Of a DNA stretch of 64,000 nucleotides, positions 26,533 to 35,741 are shown piece after piece; the first letter of the stretch is position 1, and every line of letters starts with the position of its first letter. The position numbers and the translations under genes were made by a program. The stretch is from JAFGRU01 sp963665915 (GTDB taxonomy: Bacteria > Desulfobacterota > Desulfuromonadia > Desulfuromonadales > JAAYDE01), in contig CAXXSG010000005.1 in the NCBI GenBank assembly GCA_963665915.2, forward strand, positions 62,001 to 126,000, in the 5' to 3' direction. The notes beneath the pieces are model-generated. The model saw only the letters and a program-made list of their open reading frames with translations. It ran no database searches and had not been told where the DNA came from.

Positions 26533-27245
26533 TGCAACTGGTGGTCGAAAACCTGTCCGTTTCCTACGGCAAAATCAAAGCATTGCACGGGATCAGTTTC
26601 TCTGTCGAGGAGGGCGAGATCGTCTCCGTCATCGGAGCCAACGGTGCCGGCAAGAGCACGACCCTGCGGGCGATCTCGCGTATGATCCCCTCCGAGGCGG
26701 GATCGAAAATCGAATTCATGGGGCACAACCTGCTAAAGTACAATACCGACAAGGTTGTCTCCAAATTCGGGATTTCCCATGTTCCCGAAGGGCGGATGAT
26801 TTTTGGCAATCTGACCGTCTCCGAAAATCTGACACTGGCCACTTTCGCCCGCAAGGACCATGACAACGTAGCCCAGGACCTTAAATGGGTCCTTGACCTC
26901 TTCCCCCGGTTGGACGAGCGTAAAGACCAACTGGGGGACACTTTGAGCGGCGGCGAACAGCAGATGCTCGCCGTAGGTCGCGCTTACATGAGCGGTCGAA
27001 GGATCATGATTCTCGACGAACCCTCGATGGGCCTTGCGCCGCTATTGATGCTCGACATGTTCGAGGCCCTGAAAGAGATCAATCGCCAGGGTACCACCAT
27101 TCTGCTCGTCGAGCAAAACGCCCGCCTGGCGCTAAAATTCGCCCAGCGCGGCTACGTGCTCGAGAATGGCCACCTCGTCCTGCAGGGCAGTGCGGCCGAT
27201 CTGCTTGATGATCCGGAAGTGAAAAAGGCCTACCTGGGTGGTTGA
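26532..27245 (+). CDS. livF: ABC transporter ATPase LivF (liv operon 1)
   Basis: A 237 aa nucleotide-binding subunit with Walker A GANGAGKSTTLRAIS, signature LSGGEQQMLAVGRA and Walker B MILDEPSMGLAP, plus the LivF end DPEVKKAYLGG. It is the last gene of the operon; the first four genes after the internal terminator are tightly packed (livH to livF), which suggests balanced synthesis of the complex. No clear hairpin terminator is visible immediately after the stop. Confidence 0.95.
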   Translation: MQLVVENLSVSYGKIKALHGISFSVEEGEIVSVIGANGAGKSTTLRAISRMIPSEAGSKIEFMGHNLLKYNTDKVVSKFGISHVPEGRMIFGNLTVSENLTLATFARKDHDNVAQDLKWVLDLFPRLDERKDQLGDTLSGGEQQMLAVGRAYMSGRRIMILDEPSMGLAPLLMLDMFEALKEINRQGTTILLVEQNARLALKFAQRGYVLENGHLVLQGSAADLLDDPEVKKAYLGG

Positions 27246-27341
27246 ACTTCAGGAAAAAATAACTTTTTCTGTCTTTTTCCCCAGAGTCAAGTCATTCAAA
27301 AAAAATCTATCCGTGATGCTGATAAAGGAAGAAGGGCCAGC

Positions 27342-27683
27342 GTGCTTAAACTAATCAATCCGGTTAAAGATAAGCTCATTTCAGCAGCACTGAAAACAGC
27401 GCTGAATTGCAAATTGAGTGAGATAGGTGAAATTTTAAAAGTCGATTTCAATTCTTCCAAAAAAAGTCTGTCGGCAAAATTGTCGTTAAAGGGCGAAACC
27501 AGCCCACTGGATATCCACCTTGAAAATTACAATTTTTTCCAAGATGGAAACCGCTGCCTTCTTACCATTGAAAAAATCAGAACATCAAAAGAATGGCTTA
27601 CCTGCCTGATTGATGCGTATCTTGAAAAAATGGAACTGGAATTACCAGGTAATCTCCTGCCGATCATCAAATTAATCGCCTAA
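27342..27683 (+). CDS. Hypothetical protein
   Basis: A 113 aa protein starting at GTG, with AAGGAAGAAGGG just upstream. It is lysine-rich in the first part (KDKLISAALKTALNCKLSEIG) and then has alternating hydrophobic strands (LSAKLSLKGETSPLDIHLENYNF-type). There is no signal peptide or membrane segment. It resembles small conserved beta-rich proteins of Geobacter relatives but I do not recognise a named family. Its position 96 bases after livF suggests possible read-through from the liv operon. Confidence 0.45.
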   Translation: MLKLINPVKDKLISAALKTALNCKLSEIGEILKVDFNSSKKSLSAKLSLKGETSPLDIHLENYNFFQDGNRCLLTIEKIRTSKEWLTCLIDAYLEKMELELPGNLLPIIKLIA

Positions 27684-28318
27684 TATTCTGGCCGGTTAGT
27701 CCTGTCTTTGAATTTTAGGGAAGTTTGGTTTATCTGCCAAGGCGCACCGATGCAGGCTAAACCGAAGTGGTGGAATGCAGGAAACAACAAAAAGGGCCGG
27801 AATTAGAAAACAGAATTTTCCGCATAAGACACTAGCCCAATCAACGGCTTACCGCCATTCCCACCCATCCCAGGATCGAATAGAATTTAACGCCACCTCC
27901 CATCGGTCACCAAATCAACATAAGCAATTTACGGGAAAGCTTACGCAACAAGTAGCAAAATCAACCATTTTTGAGTCATGGACTACCCCCTGCCTCTCAC
28001 TCGAATATCAATTGAAGCAAAATGGTCTAAATAGGAAAAAACAGGCTTGGTCCAACTGAAACTTTTATCCTGACCATACAGCTTAAATAATTTCCTGGTC
28101 ATCGCTATTTCCGTATTCAACGTTTGTGGTTCTTTAAGTGCGCTACCCGCTTTTTCAGTTTGTAAGAGAAAAGCCCAACCACTACTACCGGCAAAATTGG
28201 GGAATTATTTCTTGTGAGTTTTAAAAAAAATGGGCTTTTCGAAAGTCTGAAGGCCCATTTGAAACTGGAAATATTTAATGGTCGAGGAACCGTTTATTCG
28301 ATTCAGCTAATGATGTTC
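27684..28318. other. Non-coding stretch; no supportable gene
   Basis: A 94-codon frame exists at 27775-28059 but has no ribosome site and an atypical low-complexity composition, so I leave it out. An imperfect hairpin is visible at 28228-28260 (AAATGGGC against GCCCATTT), without a T-run. I see no RNA gene and no mobile-element end. Confidence 0.4.
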
Positions 28319-28924
28319 TCACTCCTTCAGGAGTAACTTAACTATTTCATGTTCGTGGTGAGAAATAGTCCGAATACTGTCAAGGATAGCGAGAAAAACC
28401 GGTGCCGCCTGCGACTGACAAAGACCTTCAATGAGGCGAGCCTCATGATCGGTGGCAAAATCGATGCAACGTTTGGACATCTCATCAATTTTGTCCATCA
28501 CGTAGTCTTCCAGAACGGGATTTTCGGTCAGAAAAATATCCGCAAGGGAACGAAAAATTCCCGCTTCGTGATCAAAAAGAAAATTGGTTTGCAGCATCCC
28601 TTTATTCGAAAAGAGAATGCCTTCTCGAATCTGTTTTCCGAGAGGCTCTATCAGTTCGTTGATAGCCTCTTGAATCATTTCCAGATGGGAAAGGATGCTT
28701 TTCATTCGGACAACCAGCCTCTCATCCGCAGAGCCCCCCTCGGCTTCTTTGTTCGCCAGATTAAGATCCTCCTCCAATCGGCCCTGAATTTTTTTCGTCT
28801 CCTTCAGATAAGACTGGTTCTGGCGGTTAAAAGCGTTCCTGAGGGTGAGAATCATCTCAGTGAGATCATTCAGAATCGGGACAAGGACCTCACTCTGTTC
28901 TTTTTTAAAACCTGAATCCTTCAT
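28319..28924 (-). CDS. All-helical protein, possibly PhoU/DUF47-like
   Basis: A 201 aa cytoplasmic protein when started at the ATG at 28924, which has AAAAGGAGGGACGA immediately before it; the longer frame to 28966 adds 14 residues. The sequence is predicted almost wholly helical and rich in E, K, L and R, with heptad-like spacing, for example LTEMILTLRNAFNRQNQ and HEHEIVKLLLKE. The pattern is compatible with a PhoU or DUF47-type four-helix unit, but no metal-binding ExxxD signature is clear. It stands alone. Identification is tentative. Confidence 0.4.
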   Translation of the reverse strand: MKDSGFKKEQSEVLVPILNDLTEMILTLRNAFNRQNQSYLKETKKIQGRLEEDLNLANKEAEGGSADERLVVRMKSILSHLEMIQEAINELIEPLGKQIREGILFSNKGMLQTNFLFDHEAGIFRSLADIFLTENPVLEDYVMDKIDEMSKRCIDFATDHEARLIEGLCQSQAAPVFLAILDSIRTISHHEHEIVKLLLKE

Positions 28925-29075
28925 TCGTCCCTCCTTTTGCAGATGCATTGATTGAAAGAGAAGCACTTAATTTTCTTTAATATAATTTTAACACACAGAA
29001 AGGTTTCGTACAGGTAGTACGAAAAAAATTAACCTGTTATTGAAAACCAGTAAAAAAGAAAATTAAGATAAGAGA

Positions 29076-29573
29076 CTATGAAGACGGTAGCACCTTTTTT
29101 TCAACTGTGCGGCAGGGCAGCTCGATTTTGAAAATTTGCCCCCTGCGTTGAACGAATAGCTCGGTCTCTTCCGTTTCGGGGGCGAAGCTTTTGGAACTTT
29201 CCGCTGTCGTACATTCGACCCGGTAGTTCTCATGTAGCCTCAAGGCCGGAATAAAAGCCGGGATACGATACTGAATGCCGTCAACCAGGCAAGCGACCTC
29301 GTTCCTCAGTTCTTCTTCTCCAGGGTCCTTGACGTGGTTGCCGTTTTTGTCATGGAAAGCATTAATAAGAAGCAGTCCTCTTTCCGTCGGCATACCAGGG
29401 GCGGAACTGAAAATCATATTGAAGATATTGCCTTTTTTTTCTCTCTCTTCTTCTTCGGAAATTTTTTTCTCCTGAGTCAAGGTTTCCGCTTGGGTTGGAA
29501 AAGCGGGAAATGACAAAAAAATAAGAAAAAAAATTGCGAACAACAGAAAAAGTTCTTTGGGCTGGTTTGACAT
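29076..29573 (-). CDS. Exported small protein with SdrD-B/calcium-loop-like domain
   Basis: About 165 aa from the ATG at 29573. A long signal peptide (to about PTQAET), then a charged EEEEREKKG linker, and a C-terminal domain with FHDKNGNHVKDPGEEEL. This DxNGNxxxDxGE loop is the hallmark of SdrD B-like/Cna B-type repeats, which bind Ca2+ in some surface proteins. There is only one unit here and no anchor, so it is probably periplasmic or extracellular. ATG and GTG starts compete; I prefer the ATG. Function not known. Confidence 0.55.
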   Translation of the reverse strand: MSNQPKELFLLFAIFFLIFLSFPAFPTQAETLTQEKKISEEEEREKKGNIFNMIFSSAPGMPTERGLLLINAFHDKNGNHVKDPGEEELRNEVACLVDGIQYRIPAFIPALRLHENYRVECTTAESSKSFAPETEETELFVQRRGQIFKIELPCRTVEKKVLPSS

Positions 29574-29705
29574 AAATGGCAACACCTCAGAGTTTTATTT
29601 TTCCATATGATAACAGCAAGCAAGGAATAATTGTAGGGGCATATGAAAACAGCTTATTTCAAAAACCCCTCATTAATTACCTTAAAGCGGTCCGTTTAGG
29701 CACTT

Positions 29706-29745
29706 TATAAAAATACAAAGCCACGCAATTTAAAAGGCGTGGCTT
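29706..29745 (-). terminator. Intrinsic terminator of liv operon 2
   Basis: On the minus strand, AAGCCACGC (29745-29737) pairs with GCGTGGCTT (29726-29718), followed by a T-rich tail. It lies 30 bases after the LivF stop. Confidence 0.7.
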
Positions 29746-29777
29746 AAAAATTTCCCGAAGAAAATACCTTCGAAAAT

Positions 29778-30485
29778 TTAAAGTCCCAGGTAAGCTTTTT
29801 TCACATCCTCGTTATTAAGAAGGTTTGATGCGCTGTCGGTCAGGGTGATGGTGCCGTTCTCCATGACATAGCCGCGGTCCGCTACCTTCAAGGCCAGATT
29901 GGCATTCTGTTCCACAAGAAAGATAGTGGTATTGTGTTCAGAGTTGATTTTTCTGATGATTTCAAATATTTGCTGGATAATCAAAGGAGCGAGCCCCAGC
30001 GATGGTTCATCAAGGAGAAGAAGACGGGGTTTGGCCATCAAAGCCCGGGAGATGGCCAGCATCTGCTGCTCACCACCGCTCAGCGTTCCCCCCTGCTGAT
30101 GACGACGCTGGGCGAGAATCGGAAAAAGGTCGAGAACATACTCAAGATCTTCCTTGATTCCGCGATTGTCGCTTCGCAGATAGGCCCCCATTTCCAGATT
30201 TTCAATGACCGTCAGACCCGGAAAAATGTGTCTTCCTTCTGGTACCTGGCAGACACCCAGTGCGACGATCTTATCGGTGGGCATGTTATGAATCGGTGTC
30301 CCGCGGAAATAAATCTCCCCATATTTGGGAGGGACCACGCCGCAAATAGACATCAGAGTGGTGGTTTTCCCCGCCCCGTTAGCACCGATCAGGGTTATGA
30401 TCTCCCCATCGCCGATATCCAGACTGATCCCTTTGAGAGCCTGAATGTTGCCGTAATAGGTCTGAATATCTTTGACTTTAAGCAT
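29778..30485 (-). CDS. livF: ABC transporter ATPase LivF (liv operon 2)
   Basis: A 235 aa nucleotide-binding subunit with Walker A GANGAGKTTTLMSICG, signature LSGGEQQMLAISRALM and Walker B LLLLDEPSLGLAP, ending EDVKKAYLGL. It is the last gene of a second, independent liv-type importer that converges on the first. It differs in sequence from the LivF of operon 1, so the two operons are not a recent tandem duplication. Confidence 0.95.
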   Translation of the reverse strand: MLKVKDIQTYYGNIQALKGISLDIGDGEIITLIGANGAGKTTTLMSICGVVPPKYGEIYFRGTPIHNMPTDKIVALGVCQVPEGRHIFPGLTVIENLEMGAYLRSDNRGIKEDLEYVLDLFPILAQRRHQQGGTLSGGEQQMLAISRALMAKPRLLLLDEPSLGLAPLIIQQIFEIIRKINSEHNTTIFLVEQNANLALKVADRGYVMENGTITLTDSASNLLNNEDVKKAYLGL

Positions 30486-31266
30486 GTACTTCCTCCCCCA
30501 GGTAAGCTTCGATAACTTTCGGATTTGCCCGGATTTCCGTGGGGGTTCCTTTGGCGATTTCTTTGCCGTATTCCATAACGAAAATTCGATCGGAGATATT
30601 CATAACCAGCTTCATGTCATGTTCGATCAGCAGGATAGATATCCCCTCCTCAACTTTTACCTTGGTAATGAGATCATCAAGGTCTCTGGTCTCATGGGGA
30701 TTCATGCCGGCCGCAGGTTCATCCAGAAGCAGCAGGAACGGTTCGGTAGCCAATGCCCGAGCGATTTCCAGCCTGCGTTGCGCACCGTAAGGGAGGTTTT
30801 TGGAAAATTCGTTTGCGTACTTAGCGAGACCTACTTTTTCAAGAAGGTGATAACTAAAGGCGACGGTTTCCTCTTCTTCACGGCAGGTGTGCTTGCCGCG
30901 AACAATGGCACCAAAGATTTTACTTGTTGTGCGGCAGTGCCTGCCGAGCATGACATTTTCAAGCACGGTCATATTGGGAAAAAGGCGAATATTCTGGAAG
31001 GTCCTTGCCATCCCGGCCTCAGTGATCTTGTGTGGTTTGAAGCCGTTGATTTTTGTCCGGGACCCTTCAGGAGAAATCACGGAGATATCCCCAGCCGTAG
31101 GTTCGTATATGCCGGTGATGCAGTTAAAAAAAGTGGTCTTACCGGCACCGTTGGGGCCGATGAGGGCCACAATCTCTCCCTGGCAGACATCGAGGCTGAC
31201 TTTATCAACAGCACGCAGACCGCCGAAATCCATGGTCAGTTCTTTTACGTCAAGAACCATCTCCAT
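30478..31266 (-). CDS. livG: ABC transporter ATPase LivG (liv operon 2)
   Basis: A 262 aa subunit with Walker A GPNGAGKTTFFNCITG, signature LPYGAQRRLEIARALA, Walker B LLLLDEPAAGMN, and the end NPKVIEAYLGEEVHA. It overlaps livF by 8 bases and touches livM. Together with livF it energises the LivHM pore of operon 2. Confidence 0.95.
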   Translation of the reverse strand: MEMVLDVKELTMDFGGLRAVDKVSLDVCQGEIVALIGPNGAGKTTFFNCITGIYEPTAGDISVISPEGSRTKINGFKPHKITEAGMARTFQNIRLFPNMTVLENVMLGRHCRTTSKIFGAIVRGKHTCREEEETVAFSYHLLEKVGLAKYANEFSKNLPYGAQRRLEIARALATEPFLLLLDEPAAGMNPHETRDLDDLITKVKVEEGISILLIEHDMKLVMNISDRIFVMEYGKEIAKGTPTEIRANPKVIEAYLGEEVHA

Positions 31267-32501
31267 CAGTTGGGTTCCTCATCTTTTTTCAAACCTTTAA
31301 ACTTGTAGGTCTGGCGCACCGTACTGACAAGGCCTTGCGGGCGGAAAACCATCATAAGGACGAGGATGGCTCCAAAAAGAAGCATGCGATACTCGGAAAA
31401 AGCGCGAAGATATTCCGGGAGGAGAATCAAAATAAATGCACTGGCGATAATTCCGATGATGGAGCCCATGCCCCCAAGCACGACAATGGAAAGGATAATG
31501 GCGGATTCCAGGAAGGTAAAACTGGCCGGATTGATAAAGGTTGTTTTGGCCGCAAAAATAACCCCCGCCATCCCGGCCCAGGTGGCTCCCAGGGCAAAAG
31601 CAGTCAGTTTGGTGGCTGTCTTATCAACCCCCATGGATTGACAGGCCACCTCATCCTCACGTAAAGCGATCCAGGCCCGTCCAATACGAGAGTTGCGCAA
31701 TCGATTGACAACAAAAATGGTAAAAAGAGTCAAGACAATCATTAAAAAGTAGAGAAATACACTTGACTGGCTCAAGGACATTTGCAGACCGGGTATGGCC
31801 GGACGCGGGATGTTGGCAATTCCGCTGGGGCCATAGGAAAAGTCATTCCAGTTTTCCAGAATCAGGCGGATAATCTCTCCGAACCCGAGGGTGACGATGG
31901 CCAGGTAATCTCCCCTCAGCCGGAGCACGGGAAAACCGAGAACAATCCCGAAAAGAGCAGCCAGTCCAGCGCCAAGAGGAAGGCAGATCCAGAAGCTGAG
32001 ACCGAAGTGAAGGTTCAAAAGAGCGTAACTATAGGCACCTACAGCATAAAAGGCGACATAGCCGAGGTCGAGAAGTCCGGCCAGCCCGACCACAATATTC
32101 AAGCCCAGTCCGAGCATCACATAAATCAGGGCAGTGGTCATTATGTTGACCTGATAGCGTGAAAAGACAAAGGGGAAAAAAGCCGCGACAATTGCAAGAA
32201 CTCCCAGGGCGGCATATTGAATGCGAGGGTTGTTAAAAATTTCTTTAAATTTTTGAACCCTCGCGGTCCTGATTGATTCATTTTCGGAGCCGGGGCGCCT
32301 TTTATGTTCCAGCAAATAGCGCCAGACCCAGGAGAGGACAAAACTTCCAGCTGCGACCATGAACATATTATGCCAACGCCATTCTATAATTTTGTGAATA
32401 GGGTTGACGCGGATAACCATGATCGGGAAGGTCAGGAAGACAAACCAGATTGCGATGATGGTCGATTTTTTGATTTCTTCAAAATTGATTATTCTATGCA
32501 T
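31266..32501 (-). CDS. livM: Branched-chain amino acid ABC permease LivM type (liv operon 2)
   Basis: A 411 aa permease. The first 120 residues form an extension with two to three membrane segments, like E. coli LivM, followed by the conserved core (TALIYVMLGLGLNIVVGLAG, GDYLAIVTLGFGEIIRLIL, GGMGSIIGIIASAFILIL). It overlaps livG at its end. The extension and core are co-linear with the other LivM (operon 1), but the sequences are clearly different. Confidence 0.93.
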   Translation of the reverse strand: MHRIINFEEIKKSTIIAIWFVFLTFPIMVIRVNPIHKIIEWRWHNMFMVAAGSFVLSWVWRYLLEHKRRPGSENESIRTARVQKFKEIFNNPRIQYAALGVLAIVAAFFPFVFSRYQVNIMTTALIYVMLGLGLNIVVGLAGLLDLGYVAFYAVGAYSYALLNLHFGLSFWICLPLGAGLAALFGIVLGFPVLRLRGDYLAIVTLGFGEIIRLILENWNDFSYGPSGIANIPRPAIPGLQMSLSQSSVFLYFLMIVLTLFTIFVVNRLRNSRIGRAWIALREDEVACQSMGVDKTATKLTAFALGATWAGMAGVIFAAKTTFINPASFTFLESAIILSIVVLGGMGSIIGIIASAFILILLPEYLRAFSEYRMLLFGAILVLMMVFRPQGLVSTVRQTYKFKGLKKDEEPN

Positions 32502-32545
32502 GCTTTCACGCGCTGAAAAATCAAAACGGCCCTGATTTAAAAAAT

Positions 32546-33448
32546 CTAAACTTTTTCAGAAGAGGTCTTGCCCAGAATTCCCGCAGGCCGGAAAATTAGT
32601 ATTAGAACCAAGAGCCCAAAAGCAAAAACATCTTCATAGTCACTTGAAATATACCCCGTCGCAAAGCTTTCCGTACAGCCAAGAATCAAGCTGCCAAGTA
32701 CAGCACCCGGTATGCTCCCGATACCGCCCAGTACTGCAGCTGTGAAGGCCTTGATCCCGGCAATAAAACCGATGTAAAAGTTGATCTGGCCGATGTGAGA
32801 GGCGATCAACACGCCGCCAACCGCAGCAGTTGAGGACCCGATTACAAAGGTCATGGAAATGATCTTGTTGACGTCCACTCCCACAAGCATGGCCATCTTC
32901 CGATCCTGTGCCGTGGCACGCATAGCCCTTCCAACCTTGGTGAATTTAATCAGGACGGTCAGAAGAATCATGACCAGAGTCGTCGTGAAAAGAATGAAGA
33001 TTTCAGGGGAGCGAATGATGTGCCGGTAGGGCGCAAGGAACTCAAACTCGGGCAGCAGGCTGGGAAACGGCAGGAAATCAGAGGTCTGGGCCAGTAACAC
33101 ATAGTTCTGAAAGAAGATGGACATGCCAATGGCACTGATCAGGGGAGAAAGACGCGGGGAATGACGAAGTGGTTTATAGGCGATTTTTTCCATGGTAAAG
33201 CCATAAGCGGCGGAATAAATAATCGCCAGGATACTCGCCAGAATAAGAATGGTAATCGGCCCGAACCCGAGGAGGTTGAAGATACTGGCCGCGATCAGGG
33301 CGGTAAAAGCACCGATCATGTAAATTTCACCGTGGGCGAAATTAATCAGCTCAATAATCCCGTAGACCATGGTGTAACCCAGAGCGATCAGAGCATAAAT
33401 ACTGCCTTTGGTCAGACCCCCGAGAAAAAGTGCGAGAAAGTATTCCAT
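32546..33448 (-). CDS. livH: Branched-chain amino acid ABC permease LivH type (liv operon 2)
   Basis: A 300 aa permease with the LivH start LALFLGGLTKGSIYALIALGYTMVYGIIEL..., NFAHGEIYMIG, and the C-terminal GGIGSIPGAVLGSLILG. It lies 176 bases after the binding-protein gene, with an internal terminator in that gap, in the same arrangement as operon 1. The neighbouring livM follows after 44 bases. Confidence 0.94.
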   Translation of the reverse strand: MEYFLALFLGGLTKGSIYALIALGYTMVYGIIELINFAHGEIYMIGAFTALIAASIFNLLGFGPITILILASILAIIYSAAYGFTMEKIAYKPLRHSPRLSPLISAIGMSIFFQNYVLLAQTSDFLPFPSLLPEFEFLAPYRHIIRSPEIFILFTTTLVMILLTVLIKFTKVGRAMRATAQDRKMAMLVGVDVNKIISMTFVIGSSTAAVGGVLIASHIGQINFYIGFIAGIKAFTAAVLGGIGSIPGAVLGSLILGCTESFATGYISSDYEDVFAFGLLVLILIFRPAGILGKTSSEKV

Positions 33449-33568
33449 ATCAAATAGATTTACTCCTGAAAATTAACAGAAACCCGGTCTTCCCCGTGTG
33501 AAAAATTAATCAGAAAAAATCCGTAACAGCCAGATAAGGAGTAGTTTTTTGTTTCAAAGAAAGATATT

Positions 33569-33605
33569 AAAAATCAGGGGACAGTCAATTAAGCCTGCCC
33601 CCTGA
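33569..33605 (-). terminator. Intrinsic terminator between binding-protein and permease genes (liv operon 2)
   Basis: On the minus strand, TCAGGGG (33605-33599) pairs with CCCCTGA (33580-33574), the stem continues inward with CAG/CTG after a mismatch, and T5 follows. It separates livK from livHMGF. Confidence 0.75.
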
Positions 33606-33624
33606 AGTCTGTCTGCTATGTTTT

Positions 33625-34806
33625 TTATTCCACCTCGACGTAGGCCCCTTTCTGGACCTGGTAAACAGAGAAGCCGACGCCGATGGCATCCCCCTTCGCA
33701 TCAAACTTAATGCTTCCGAGTGGCGTTTCAACAACTTCAGACCGAAGGGCGGCCATAATCTTGTCAGAGTCTGTGGACCCGCTCTTTTCTATCGCGTTCA
33801 CAAGAGCGAGAGCAGCAGTATAGGCATTCAGGAAAAAAGCACCCGGCTCTTCACCGAATTCCTTTTTGTGTTCTTCGATCGCCTGAATAGTCAGTGGGTT
33901 TGTAGATGTATCTTTGGGACCGGTGGCGTAAACGCCTTCAGCATACTCGCCGGCAACCTTGATAAAGGTGTCATCTTTAACACCGTCATCGGAAATGAAC
34001 GGGATCTTGAGGTCTTTCTTTTTCATCTGGGAGACAATTTTTGAGGCTTCGGGATGATAACCGCCGAAGATAATGCCGTCAGCGCCGGACTCTGCGATTT
34101 TATTGACAATTGAGGAATAATCAAGACCTCCGGGCGTCACCCCTTCAAAGAGAACAACTGCAGCACCTTTTTCTTTTTCCAGAAAAGCTTTGGCAAATTC
34201 GGCAAGCCCTTTCCCGTAATCACCTTTGTCATGAATGACGGCAATTTTGGAGAGTTTGAGGGTTTTGACCGCAAAATCTACTTCCACCCTGGCCTGGGCG
34301 TCGTCGGAGGCGATGGTCCTGAAAAAAATAGGGTAGTCTCCGCTCTGAGTCAGTGGAGGATTGGTGGCGGAAGGTGACATGGTCACAATTTTGGAGTCTT
34401 TGTAAATACTCAGGGCCGCTTTGGTGGCGCCGCTGCAGATATGTCCAATAACCACATTCGCGCCATCATCAACCAATTTGGTGGCCGCGTTGGTGGCGAA
34501 TTCTGGCTTGCAGGCATCGTCCTGCACAAGAAGTTCAATCTGACGACCATTGATGCCGCCTGCGGCATTTTTCTTTTTAACTACCAGTTCGGCAGCCTTA
34601 ATGGTCGGAATACCATAGGAGGCAAGGTCCCCACTGTGAGCGCCGGCTATTCCAATTTTAATAGGTTGGGTTTGTTCCTGTTTGGCTTTGGATGCTTCTT
34701 TTTTCTCTTCTTTTTTACCGCAGGAGCTCAGAAATACCGCGGAAAAAGCAAGGGCCAATGTAAGGACCAGCATTTTGTTGAGCCATCTAAATCTAAATTT
34801 TTTCAT
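33625..34806 (-). CDS. livK: Branched-chain amino acid-type ABC binding lipoprotein (liv operon 2)
   Basis: A 393 aa type I binding protein. The signal ends in the lipobox LSSCG, so it should be an inner- or outer-membrane-attached lipoprotein, unlike the soluble binding protein of operon 1. A KKEEKKEASKAKQEQTQ linker follows and the domain begins IKIGIAGAHSGDLASYGIPT, with VIGHICSGATKAA and GYHPEASKIV later. GGGAGGAGGAGACGTTC precedes the ATG. The promoter at 34948-34975 lies upstream. The substrate may be an amino acid, but liv-like proteins also bind other organic acids. Confidence 0.93.
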   Translation of the reverse strand: MKKFRFRWLNKMLVLTLALAFSAVFLSSCGKKEEKKEASKAKQEQTQPIKIGIAGAHSGDLASYGIPTIKAAELVVKKKNAAGGINGRQIELLVQDDACKPEFATNAATKLVDDGANVVIGHICSGATKAALSIYKDSKIVTMSPSATNPPLTQSGDYPIFFRTIASDDAQARVEVDFAVKTLKLSKIAVIHDKGDYGKGLAEFAKAFLEKEKGAAVVLFEGVTPGGLDYSSIVNKIAESGADGIIFGGYHPEASKIVSQMKKKDLKIPFISDDGVKDDTFIKVAGEYAEGVYATGPKDTSTNPLTIQAIEEHKKEFGEEPGAFFLNAYTAALALVNAIEKSGSTDSDKIMAALRSEVVETPLGSIKFDAKGDAIGVGFSVYQVQKGAYVEVE

Positions 34807-34947
34807 GAACGTCTCCTCCTCCCAAGCAGTTTGAAATGTGATTCCGAATAAAAAACCGACGCTAAAAACCTTTCAAAGTTAATGGTCGTTAATAGATTGG
34901 AATTTAACGGAAAAAGCCTTTAAAACGTCCTGAAATTATTAGTAAGA

Positions 34948-34975
34948 ATTACAATAGAGTAACGGTTTAAGTCAA
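34948..34975 (-). promoter_or_regulatory. Probable promoter of liv operon 2
   Basis: On the minus strand, TTGACT (34975-34970), a 16-base spacer and TGTAAT (34953-34948), about 140 bases before the livK ATG. Confidence 0.55.
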
Positions 34976-35043
34976 GACAAAAGGACGTTTCCAGAGTTGC
35001 TCAATTTAATGTTCTAATAAACTTTTTCGAAATCTTTTTAACC

Positions 35044-35709
35044 CTACTCAAGAATTTTTTTCATTTCCCTGACCGCCGCTGCAGGGTCCGGGGTATTGAA
35101 GATGGCGGAACCGGCAACCAGGACTTCCGCCCCGGCATCGGAAATCCGGCGTGCGTTGTCCAGTTTGACGCCGCCGTCGACCTGAACATCAATATGGACT
35201 ATTTTTTTCTCGGCGAGCATTGCCTGGAGTCGTTCCAACTTATCAAGGGCTGACGGGATAAATTGCTGCCCGCCAAAGCCGGGGTTGACGGACATGATGA
35301 GGATAAGATCCAGGTCGCCAAGGACTTCTTCGATACTGCACAGGGGGGTATGGGGATTTAGAGCCACTCCTGCCTTCATCCCTGCCTGGCGGATGGACTC
35401 CAGAACGCGGTGGAGGTGAACACAGGCCTCGGCCTGCACCGTCAGGTAATCCGAACCCGCATCGGCAAAAGCAGCGATATAGCGCTCGGGTTTTTCAATC
35501 ATGAGATGAACGTCGAGAGGAAGATTCGTCTCTTTGCGCAACGCTTTTACCACCATGGGGCCGATGGTGATGTTAGGAACAAAGTGGCCATCCATGACGT
35601 CGAGATGAATCCAGTCGGCCCCTCCTTCTTCGACCTGTTTGACACCCTCACCCAGACAGGCGAAATCAGCTGACAGAATCGAGGGGGAAATTTTTCGCTT
35701 TTTAATCAT
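35044..35709 (-). CDS. rpe: Ribulose-phosphate 3-epimerase
   Basis: A 221 aa TIM-barrel enzyme interconverting D-ribulose 5-phosphate and D-xylulose 5-phosphate. SPSILSADFACLGE at the N-terminus, LDVMDGHFVPNITIGP with the metal-binding His and Asp, and MSVNPGFGGQQF with VDGGV later are all intact. It lies 32 bases after glpX, so the two are likely cotranscribed. With tkt and tal-pgi 15 kb away on the same strand it completes most of a non-oxidative pentose phosphate pathway in this window. Confidence 0.95.
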   Translation of the reverse strand: MIKKRKISPSILSADFACLGEGVKQVEEGGADWIHLDVMDGHFVPNITIGPMVVKALRKETNLPLDVHLMIEKPERYIAAFADAGSDYLTVQAEACVHLHRVLESIRQAGMKAGVALNPHTPLCSIEEVLGDLDLILIMSVNPGFGGQQFIPSALDKLERLQAMLAEKKIVHIDVQVDGGVKLDNARRISDAGAEVLVAGSAIFNTPDPAAAVREMKKILE

Positions 35710-35741
35710 TTTTAGCTCGCTTGGTAAATTTGTTGAAAAAA

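Noticed and set aside
27775..28059. 94-codon plus-strand frame
   Set aside because: No ribosome site, unusual composition rich in Q, S, T, K and H, and no recognisable domain; treated as non-coding.
29778..34806. Recent duplication of the two liv operons
   Set aside because: The corresponding subunits differ widely in sequence and the binding proteins use different export signals, so this looks like two old, separate systems.
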